Assembly: GCA_017983515.1 (NCBI GenBank)
Contig: JAGOBF010000014.1
Coordinates: 1 to 64,000 of the forward strand
Origin: Promineifilum sp.
GTDB taxonomy: Bacteria; Chloroflexota; Anaerolineae; Promineifilales; Promineifilaceae
Reading direction: 5' to 3'
Length of the DNA stretch: 64,000 bases
The notes under the pieces are model-generated. The model searched no databases and was not told the DNA's origin. It saw nothing but the letters and a program-made list of their open reading frames with translations. Positions 55,940 through 64,000 of this stretch are shown here, one piece after another. The translations under genes were made by a program, and so were the position numbers. The stretch's first letter is position 1; every line of letters starts with the position of its first letter.

Positions 55940-55967
55940 ATGATAGCTATCCTGTCGGGAATGTCAA
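55940..55967 (-). promoter_or_regulatory. Promoter of the arginine operon leader
   Basis: On the minus strand: TTGACA (55962-55967), 16-base spacer, TATCAT (55940-55945). Transcription would begin near 55933, next to the leader start codon. Confidence 0.75.
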
Positions 55968-56019
55968 TACCCGAATATGTCTGAAAATCGACTTAATCGA
56001 ATGGTTACTGTTTCGGCCG

Positions 56020-57237
56020 TCAGATTCCGGCGACATGAAGCGATTTTAGCCCGCGAAAACCGAACGTTTCCGACCATAAGGGCGCGGTTGCCGTTCGCCA
56101 ATCAGGGCAGCGTTCGAAGAGCAGACGCAGGGCGATGCCACCCTGGGCCACGGCCAGCGGCGCGCCCAGACAGTAGTGGATGCCGCGGCCGAAGGCCAGA
56201 TGGCGATTCGGCCGCCGGGCGATATCCAGCCGGTCGGGGTCGGGGAAGGCCGCCGGGTCGCGGTTGGCCGAGCCGAGCAGCAGCGTGACCGATTCGCCAC
56301 GCCGGATGAGCCGGCCGCCGATCAGCCTGTCTTCGTAAGCGATACGAGTCGTCGCCTGTATGGGACTGTGGAGGCGCAGAAACTCAGCGACGGCGGCATC
56401 GGTCAGGTCGGGTCGCGCGCGAAACAGAGCCGATTGGGCCGGGTTGTCCAGCAGCAGCAGCGCCCCGGACGAGATGAGGCTGACTGTCGTCTCGTGCCCG
56501 GCGAAGAGCAGCATCACGCACAGCGAGATCAGCTCCTCCTCGCCCAAACGCTCCTCACCGCCGGCCGCTTGCAGCCGCGTGATCAGGTCATCGGCCGGTC
56601 GCGCCCGGCGCTCGGCGGCGATCTGAGCCAGATAGGCGCTGAATTCGTGGGTCATGCGGTTGCCGGCGGCCATGACATCCCATGAGCGTTTGTAGTCCAG
56701 CACGGCGGCGATGGTCAGCGACCAGCCCTTGATGCGCTCCAAATCGCCCTGGGGGATGCCGATAAGTTCGGCGATAACGCTCAGGGTCAGCGGAAAGGCG
56801 TAGTCGGCCACGATGTCGAAATGGCCGCGGGGGGCAAGGCCGTCCAACAGTTCGGCGGCGCGAGCGGCGATACTCGGCCGCAGCGCCTCGACGACGCGCG
56901 CGGTGAAGGCCCGATTGAGCAGCGCCCGCTGCCGGGTGTGGTCGGGCGGCTCCTTGGCCAGCGTCCAGTGGGCGTACATATCCCAGAACGGCTCGCGATC
57001 CTCGGGCGGCACGGGCGGCTGCGGGCCGTCGAGCGCGGGGCCGATGGCCCGGCCGAAACGCGGGTCCTTCAGCACGGCGGCGATGTCGTCATAGCGAAAC
57101 AGATACCACCAGTCGGTCGCGTGCTCGCCGGGGGTCGGCGGGCGGCCGCGATGGACGGGGGTCGTCGCGCGAAAGTGGGCATAGGCCGGGTAAGGGTCGG
57201 CGCGAAAGAGAGGGGCGAAGACGTCAAACGTATTCAC
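56020..57237 (-). CDS. Cytochrome P450
   Basis: 405 residues from GTG 57237, the standard bacterial length. I-helix LLFAGHETTVSLI, K-helix EFLRLHSP (ExxR), and the heme-binding loop FGRGIHYCLGAPLAVAQ with the Cys thiolate ligand are intact, as is DPPDHTRQR-like KEPPDHTRQRALLNRAF. A soluble monooxygenase of the CYP107/CYP102-like bacterial type; the substrate is unknown and no ferredoxin partner gene is adjacent. Residues upstream of 57237 in the frame overlap the small gene at 57309 and are not family-like. Confidence 0.88.
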   Translation of the reverse strand: MNTFDVFAPLFRADPYPAYAHFRATTPVHRGRPPTPGEHATDWWYLFRYDDIAAVLKDPRFGRAIGPALDGPQPPVPPEDREPFWDMYAHWTLAKEPPDHTRQRALLNRAFTARVVEALRPSIAARAAELLDGLAPRGHFDIVADYAFPLTLSVIAELIGIPQGDLERIKGWSLTIAAVLDYKRSWDVMAAGNRMTHEFSAYLAQIAAERRARPADDLITRLQAAGGEERLGEEELISLCVMLLFAGHETTVSLISSGALLLLDNPAQSALFRARPDLTDAAVAEFLRLHSPIQATTRIAYEDRLIGGRLIRRGESVTLLLGSANRDPAAFPDPDRLDIARRPNRHLAFGRGIHYCLGAPLAVAQGGIALRLLFERCPDWRTATAPLWSETFGFRGLKSLHVAGI

Positions 57238-57308
57238 GGAGCCAAGTAGCGGCGATTTGAGCTTTTTCCTGCCACGGCCGGCGACGGTCGAAGCGATCCG
57301 ACTGGCGA

Positions 57309-57527
57309 CTACGCATCGGATCGCTTTTCCGGGTCGGATGGATCGGCCGGCCGGATGCGATAGGTGTTGGTCATGAACCACTCCTGCCCGCCGGCCGCCC
57401 GCACCCAGATTCCCGGCGGTTCAGCGCCCACCACGACGGCCGGCTGCCATTCGTCCTCGCCCCGGTTGGAGAAAACGATCTCCACCCGGTCGCCGGGCGC
57501 ATATTGATCATAGATGTGCCGGGGCAT
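57309..57527 (-). CDS. Small beta-barrel-like hypothetical protein (72 aa)
   Basis: Contains YAPGDRVEIVFSNRGEDEWQPAVVVGAEPPGIWVRAAGGQEWFMTNTYRIR (in parts: PGDRVEIVFSNRGEDEWQPA, IWVRAAGGQEWFMTNTYRIR), a run of five strands like a small SH3/Tudor-type barrel. It lies between the ribonucleotide reductase terminator and the P450 gene on the same strand. The T-run of that terminator touches its start codon. No function can be given. Confidence 0.55.
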   Translation of the reverse strand: MPRHIYDQYAPGDRVEIVFSNRGEDEWQPAVVVGAEPPGIWVRAAGGQEWFMTNTYRIRPADPSDPEKRSDA

Positions 57528-57528
57528 G

Positions 57529-57563
57529 ATGAAAAGAAAGAGGCGGGTATCAGACCCGCCTCT
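57529..57563 (-). terminator. Intrinsic terminator after ribonucleotide reductase
   Basis: On the minus strand: AGAGGCGGGT, loop CTGAT, ACCCGCCTCT, followed by TTCTTTTC; a 10-bp perfect stem ten bases after the stop codon. Confidence 0.8.
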
Positions 57564-57572
57564 AATCGTCTA

Positions 57573-60038
<2,466 letters not shown>

Positions 60039-60056
60039 AATTAACAATACCTCCTC

Positions 60057-60117
60057 GCGTTATATGTGTCTTCAGGGGCCTCGACCTAATTGCTACAATG
60101 AACCCCTATATGTGGGG
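60057..60117 (-). promoter_or_regulatory. Possible NrdR-like boxes upstream of nrdJ
   Basis: Two stretches share TATATGTG: GCGTTATATGTGTCTT (60057-60072) and ACCCCTATATGTGGGG (60102-60117), 45 bp apart. NrdR boxes are AT-centred 16-mers of the ACACnATATnnnGTGT kind found in pairs before nrd genes. The match is partial, so this is only a suggestion. Confidence 0.3.
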
Positions 60118-60159
60118 GATGGTTACCAGTACGACGGCTTATCTGGTGAAGAGAGCGGC

Positions 60160-60188
60160 ATTATAACATGGCCCACGGGCCTGCGCAA
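60160..60188 (-). promoter_or_regulatory. Promoter candidate for nrdJ
   Basis: On the minus strand: TTGCGC (60183-60188), 17-base spacer, TATAAT (60160-60165). The 5' leader would be about 115 bases and include the NrdR-like sequences. No cobalamin riboswitch box was found in it. Confidence 0.5.
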
Positions 60189-60275
60189 TACTCTTGCCTT
60201 AAAGTTTCAGAACAGATTATCTAGCGGGCGACAAGGGGCCTGGGGCATTGGAATCGGGGGTGGGGCAGAGCGAAA

Positions 60276-61013
60276 TCAGGACGTCAGTTCAGAGGGTGGG
60301 GCTGGTATTGGCGGGCTGCTGGTCGCGCCGGCACAGGCCGGCCACGGATCTTCCCCGGCCAGCAGCGCGGCCAGGGCGGCCGTATCGCCGTAGACGCCCC
60401 GGTGTCGCGGCTCCACCAGGGCGGCGATATGGATCATGAGCAGGTAAGTGTAGTCCGCCAAATCGCGGCCGCGCGGGCGACGGCCCAGGTCGGGCAGTGT
60501 GAACGCGGGGCCGATGCGCATGGTGACCGTGGCCCGACGCAGGCGACGCACACCGGCGAACAGGACATCGGTATTGTTGAGGCCGACGGGCAGAATGGGT
60601 ACGCCCGACTGCGAAGCCAGGAAGGCCGCGCCGTCCTTGGCCGGCTGCATGGCACCGACCCGGCTGCGCGTGCCTTCGGGGGCCAGGGCGAAGACACAGC
60701 CCCCGGCCAGCGAGGCCAATGCTTCGCGCAGCGCCCGCCGGTCAAGTTCGCCGCGATTGACGAAGATCGCCCCCAGCCACGACAAGAGCGGCCCCCAGAG
60801 CCAGTGCCGAGCCCATTTCTCCCCGGCGAAATAGCGCCAGGGCTGGTTGGGGAAGCCGACGAAGACGATGCCAATATCGGCTGTGCTCAGATGGTTGACG
60901 ACCACGATGAACGGTCTGTCGGTGGGGATATTCTCGCGGCCGACGACGACGAGGCGGCACAATATCTTCTGGACCAGCAGAAAGACCAGGCGGGCAAACC
61001 GAAAACGCCACAT
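60276..61013 (-). CDS. 1-acyl-sn-glycerol-3-phosphate acyltransferase (PlsC family)
   Basis: 245 residues. Motif I NHLSTAD (NHxxxxD, with the His-Asp pair), motif II region AIFVNRGELDRRAL, motif III APEGTRS and motif IV ILPVGLNNTD are present. It adds the second acyl chain to lysophosphatidate at the membrane. A hydrophobic N-terminus (FRFARLVFLLVQKIL) is the membrane contact. It starts at ATG 61013, shortly after the stop of the sulfite-oxidase-fold gene; GTG 61031 is an alternative. Confidence 0.87.
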   Translation of the reverse strand: MWRFRFARLVFLLVQKILCRLVVVGRENIPTDRPFIVVVNHLSTADIGIVFVGFPNQPWRYFAGEKWARHWLWGPLLSWLGAIFVNRGELDRRALREALASLAGGCVFALAPEGTRSRVGAMQPAKDGAAFLASQSGVPILPVGLNNTDVLFAGVRRLRRATVTMRIGPAFTLPDLGRRPRGRDLADYTYLLMIHIAALVEPRHRGVYGDTAALAALLAGEDPWPACAGATSSPPIPAPPSELTS

Positions 61014-61031
61014 CGTTGCGCCCTGCCTCAC

Positions 61032-61676
61032 TCAGAACCCGGACCAACTGTGGCGCTGCTCGCGCCAGACGTCGGCCTGATTGTGGTAACCGTTGCGCTC
61101 CCAGAACCCCGGCTGGTCGTCGGCGCGAAACTCCAATCCGCGCAGCCACTTGCCGCCTTTCCAGAAGTACTTGTCGTCGTCGCGCCGGCCGGGAATGACG
61201 CCGGCCACGCCGCGCAGCGGGTAGCCGTGGTCGGGGGTCAGCGGTTGGCCGTCGTAGTGCGTCGCCAGGATGAAACCATCCTGCAGGACGAACTCGATGG
61301 GCGTGTTCGTGGTGTAGCCGTATTCGCAATGCTGGACGACGAATTTGGCCTCCGGTCGCGGCCGGATGAGGCCCTCTTTGACCAGGGTTGAGACGGCGAC
61401 GCCTTCCCAAAGAGTGTCGAACTTCGACCAACGGGTGACGCAGTGAATATCCAGCGCGATCTGCGTTCGCGGCAACTGGTTGAATTCTTCCCACGTCCAG
61501 CGACGTTCGTCGGCCACCAGGCCGAACACGCGCAAATCCCAGGTCGCCAGATCCGTCTTGGGCACAGGGCCATAGTGCAGGACGGGAAACTTGATCGTGG
61601 CCGACTGGCCGGGCGGCAGCCGATCCTGCTCCTTCATCCGCTTTTCCAGTTCGCGTCGTTCTCGTTGATCAAACAT
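61032..61676 (-). CDS. Molybdopterin-dependent oxidoreductase, sulfite-oxidase fold
   Basis: 214 residues. The Mo-ligand Cys lies in LDIHCVTRWSKFDTLWEGV; the fold is completed by HCEYGYTTNTPIEF, GYPLRGVAGVIPGRRDDDKYFWKGGKWLRGLEF (in parts: GYPLRGVAGVIPGR, KWLRGLEF). It is a cytoplasmic member without a signal peptide or heme domain, similar to YuiH-type proteins. Substrate unknown. The start MFDQRERREL at 61676 is chosen; a longer frame upstream overlaps the next gene. Confidence 0.85.
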   Translation of the reverse strand: MFDQRERRELEKRMKEQDRLPPGQSATIKFPVLHYGPVPKTDLATWDLRVFGLVADERRWTWEEFNQLPRTQIALDIHCVTRWSKFDTLWEGVAVSTLVKEGLIRPRPEAKFVVQHCEYGYTTNTPIEFVLQDGFILATHYDGQPLTPDHGYPLRGVAGVIPGRRDDDKYFWKGGKWLRGLEFRADDQPGFWERNGYHNQADVWREQRHSWSGF

Positions 61677-61707
61677 GATAATACTCTCCACGGCCGCGGC
61701 CGCGTGA

Positions 61708-61989
61708 TTAGCCGTATCGCTCCAGCAGCACCCGTGCGTAGTAGGCCTGCCAGTTGGAGCCGGGGGCGAGGCGCTGCACCTCGCGGTCGAGCGCGACAAG
61801 CAGATAGACCAGTTCGCTCTGGGTGAAGCGGGCGTTCAGCATGTCGGCCAGACGGTCGCGCAAATAGCCGGCGTACCATATCGGCCAATCTGGGTCCGCG
61901 CCGTCGACATCGAAGTAGGCCTGATGATGAGCGTCGCCCGCTTCTTTCAAAAGGTTTTCTAAATTCTTCCGCTTTGTCTCGTCAACCAC
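61708..61989 (-). CDS. Small hypothetical protein (93 aa)
   Basis: Acidic, helical protein: NLENLLKEAGDAHHQAYFDVDGADPDWPIWYAGYLRDRL (in parts: AHHQAYFDVDGADPDWPIWY) and SELVYLLVALDREVQ. It starts at GTG after AAGGTGA. It precedes the sulfite-oxidase-fold gene by 31 bp on the same strand and may be co-transcribed. Similar small acidic proteins occur in other bacteria, but no function is known to me. Confidence 0.6.
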   Translation of the reverse strand: MVDETKRKNLENLLKEAGDAHHQAYFDVDGADPDWPIWYAGYLRDRLADMLNARFTQSELVYLLVALDREVQRLAPGSNWQAYYARVLLERYG

Positions 61990-62056
61990 AAGGTCACCTT
62001 TCTTTCTGCTCTCAAGACGTGGATTCTAGCGATGATCTTACCAATTGTCCCCTATC

Positions 62057-62181
62057 CAGGACTTGCCAGTCATCGGACGATCTCTGTAAGGCCGGTTCCT
62101 TGACCGCTTTCCCGACAGACCTTGCCGCCGGATAAGAATCGGGCGGTACATTTCTAATCGACTCACAACTGAAAAGCCCTG
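62057..62181. repeat. Small inverted-repeat (MITE-like) element, copy B
   Basis: 125 bp within the 394-bp gap 61990-62383. The right end TCTAATCGACTCACAACTG then AAAAGCCCTG matches copy A at 47777-47880 over 29 bp with three differences; the left end CAGGACTTGCCAGTCATCGG is a decayed form of CAGGCTTTTCAGTAATCGG. The rest of the gap shows no gene. Confidence 0.6.
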
Positions 62182-62383
62182 CTCCCTATCTTACGCCAAG
62201 GCGATCTTCCGGCAACCTTTAAATGATTCGGCGGCGAAACGCCGGCTGGCAAGCGGCGGCGAACGCAGCTAAAATGCGCTCTGAATTACCCGGCTACCGG
62301 CCGCTGCGCGGCGTGGTCGTCGAGCTGACTATTCTATTGTCATTAACCCTGGAGCGGCCCATCCCTGATGCGATGGGGACATT

Positions 62384-63352
62384 ATGAGTGAGATGATCTG
62401 CCCCAACTGCTACCGATTGAATCGTCAGGGAGCCAGATTTTGCGCGTTCTGCGGCCGTGCGCTGGCCCTGCCGTCCACCGACGACGGCGACGAATCGCCG
62501 ACGCGGCCGAACGATCCGGCGGCCGTCGAGGCCGAGCACTCGGCTGATGCCCGGACTGAAGCCGCGTCGCGCAGCCTGGATTTTCATATCGGCCGCCGCA
62601 CCGATATCGGCCGGCGGCGCGAGGTCAACGAGGATAGCTTGCTGGCGTTCGATTTATTCTGGGCCAACCGGTCGCTGGGCTATCCGGCCGGGCTGTTCGT
62701 GGTGGCCGATGGCATGGGCGGACACAAGGGCGGCGAGATCGCCAGCGGCATGCTGGTTCGTTCACTGGCCCGGCAGGCGGTCGATGAATGGCTGCCCGGC
62801 CTGATCGATGCGCCGGACGAGCCGGCCGCCTGGCGAGATTGGCTCGTGGGGGCCATCCAACAGGCCAATGCGGAGATATTTGAATGGTCGCGCCAGGCCG
62901 GCTACGAAATGGGCACGACGGTCGTGGCCGCTCTCGTGGTTGGTGACCAGGCCTATATCGCCCACGTCGGCGACAGCCGCGCCTATCGGGTCAATGCCGG
63001 CGGTATCGAGCGGCTGACGGTTGACCACTCCCTAGTCGAGAGCCTGGTCTCCACCCACCAGATCAGCCCCGAGGAAGCGCGCCATCATCCGCAAGCGAAC
63101 GTGATCTATCGCACGATCGGCGACCATCCCCAGGTGGTTGTCGATCTGCAGGCGCTGCGTCTGCTGCCCGCTGATCGTCTGCTGCTTTGTTCCGACGGCC
63201 TGAGCGGGATGTTGACCGACGCGATGATCCGGGACGAGATCATGGCCGCGGACACGCCCCAGAGCGCCTGCGCCAGTCTGATCGACGCGGCCAATGAGGC
63301 CGGCGGCGAGGACAATTGCAGCGTGATTCTCATCGAACTGAAATCTACATGA
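62384..63352 (+). CDS. PP2C-family serine/threonine phosphatase with N-terminal zinc ribbon
   Basis: 322 residues. The first 30 hold a zinc ribbon (CPNCYRLNRQGARFCAFCG). From about 70 a PPM/PP2C domain follows: RREVNEDSLLAFDL, VVADGMGGHKGGEIAS, GTTVVAALV, AHVGDSRAYRV, LLCSDGLSGML and GGEDNCSVILI give all metal-binding Asp residues. It removes phosphate from Ser/Thr-phosphorylated proteins, opposing a Hanks-type kinase. The neighbouring FHA protein, which would read phospho-Thr, supports this. GGGGAC precedes the ATG. Confidence 0.88.
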   Translation: MSEMICPNCYRLNRQGARFCAFCGRALALPSTDDGDESPTRPNDPAAVEAEHSADARTEAASRSLDFHIGRRTDIGRRREVNEDSLLAFDLFWANRSLGYPAGLFVVADGMGGHKGGEIASGMLVRSLARQAVDEWLPGLIDAPDEPAAWRDWLVGAIQQANAEIFEWSRQAGYEMGTTVVAALVVGDQAYIAHVGDSRAYRVNAGGIERLTVDHSLVESLVSTHQISPEEARHHPQANVIYRTIGDHPQVVVDLQALRLLPADRLLLCSDGLSGMLTDAMIRDEIMAADTPQSACASLIDAANEAGGEDNCSVILIELKST

Positions 63353-63391
63353 GCTACGACGGCCAAACAGCGGCTAATGTGCAGAGTACGG

Positions 63392-63397
63392 TATAAT
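63392..63397 (+). promoter_or_regulatory. -10 element upstream of the FHA gene
   Basis: TATAAT at 63392-63397, 41 bases before the ATG at 63439; no convincing -35 box. Confidence 0.4.
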
Positions 63398-63438
63398 GGC
63401 GAGCATCGTCTCCGGGCCATGAACCTGGAAGGATAGAT

Positions 63439-63993
63439 ATGAGCGAGTTAATCTGCACTAATTGTGGCGCGTCGGCCCCGGAGGGCGCAGCCTTCTGTGA
63501 CAACTGCGGCGCGGCCCTGCCGGCCGGCGTTTGCCCCAATTGCCAAGCCCCCGTTCGGCCGGATGCCCACTTCTGTGACAACTGCGGCCAGCCGTTGCGC
63601 GAGCAGCCGGCCACCGTCGTGGTAACCTACGATGACCTTGCGCCGGACGCGGAAGCCGCGACGGAGACGTCTGCTCGTCTGTTGGTCTTGCCGGCCGGCC
63701 ACGTGTTGCCCCTGGCGCCGGAACAGGATAGTTATGTGATCGGCCGTGTTGACCCCGCCAGCGGCAGCTATCCCGAAGTCGATCTCGTGCCCTTTGGCGG
63801 CGAAGAAGGCGGCGTATCGCGCCGTCATGCCCAGATCACGCGCCGCGCCGATCGATACTTCATCGAGGACCTCAATTCGGTCAATTACACCTTCGTCAAC
63901 AAGCACAAGATCGTCGTCGGTAGCGTCCATCCCTTGCAGGGTGGTGATGAAATTCGACTCGGCCGCGTGCTTTTGCGCTTCGAGGCCGGCTGA
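63439..63993 (+). CDS. FHA-domain protein with double zinc ribbon
   Basis: 184 residues. Two zinc ribbons at the N-terminus (CTNCGASAPEGAAFCDNCG and CPNCQAPVRPDAHFCDNCG). A linker leads to an FHA domain from about 97: YVIGRVDPASGS, the phosphate-binding SRRHAQI, and IEDLNSVNYTFVNKHKI, with Asn residues placed as in active FHA domains. It should bind phospho-Thr peptides. AGGA lies before the ATG. Together with the phosphatase it looks like part of a Ser/Thr kinase signalling set, which may continue beyond the window. Confidence 0.88.
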   Translation: MSELICTNCGASAPEGAAFCDNCGAALPAGVCPNCQAPVRPDAHFCDNCGQPLREQPATVVVTYDDLAPDAEAATETSARLLVLPAGHVLPLAPEQDSYVIGRVDPASGSYPEVDLVPFGGEEGGVSRRHAQITRRADRYFIEDLNSVNYTFVNKHKIVVGSVHPLQGGDEIRLGRVLLRFEAG

Positions 63994-64000
63994 TTGACGC

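Noticed and set aside
60039..60275. Cobalamin riboswitch before the B12-dependent ribonucleotide reductase
   Set aside because: No B12-box-like sequence or long structured leader could be found in the gap.

Overview
The window is high-GC bacterial chromosome, most likely from a Chloroflexota bacterium of the Anaerolineae type. This is an inference from gene content, not from a marker gene. The clues are two F420-type oxidoreductases, a B12-dependent ribonucleotide reductase, several multi-spanning membrane proteins that end like truncated sensor kinases, a PTPS-related giant membrane protein, and many palindromic and heptanucleotide repeats between genes. No phage, plasmid, rRNA operon or CRISPR array is seen.

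Layout. 1-612: 3' end of a surface-anchored pullulanase. 888-1841: ROK sugar kinase. 2176-5825: three-gene acyl-CoA carboxylase operon whose biotin carboxylase has a strongly altered active site. 5869-7104 and 12862-17364: three paralogous sensor-like membrane proteins, two of which flank a membrane-anchored nucleoside hydrolase in a translationally coupled operon divergent from a secreted 5'-nucleotidase (17678-19375). 7145-12769 and 19505-21121: acyl-CoA catabolism (MCC/geranyl-type carboxylase alpha and beta subunits, an acyl-CoA dehydrogenase, an F420 oxidoreductase) plus a kinase-fold protein lacking metal ligands. 21162-22477: a small hypothetical, a RelE/HigB-type toxin-antitoxin pair and a dead HigA. 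22550-25047: a 2-oxo acid decarboxylase coupled to a beta-keto acid cleavage enzyme. 25314-27221: an AT-rich secreted beta-helix protein, probably acquired. 27662-36833: a branched-chain-type ABC importer with two acyl-CoA ligases. 37033-42350: an F420/PPOX protein, a membrane protein and a 1322-residue secreted metalloprotease/VWA protein. 42560-48866: ComM-like ATPase, AbrB protein, a leader-terminator unit, tRNA-Leu(GAG), asd, small proteins, phosphoesterase and aldo/keto reductase. 48863-55967: PTPS-related membrane protein, an acetyltransferase and argD-argB-argC behind an attenuator-like leader. 56020-61989: cytochrome P450, class II ribonucleotide reductase, acyltransferase and a sulfite-oxidase-fold protein. 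62384-63993: a PP2C phosphatase and an FHA protein, both with N-terminal zinc ribbons.

The strongest observations are these. (1) The argCBD operon is preceded by a promoter, a 26-codon leader ORF with Arg-Arg-Pro-Arg codons, and four alternating CCAGACC/GGTCTGG segments ending in a terminator just before argC, which is the design of a ribosome-controlled attenuator. (2) A predicted extracellular nucleotide-salvage locus combines a secreted 5'-nucleotidase, a nucleoside hydrolase tethered by about nine membrane segments, and two sensor-like membrane proteins in overlapping genes. (3) A biotin carboxylase has lost many conserved active-site residues, while a normal copy lies 3 kb away. (4) Dispersed repeats include a small element with CAG(R)GCTTTTCAGT-type inverted ends and several unrelated 7-bp tandem repeats, some of which have entered coding sequence.
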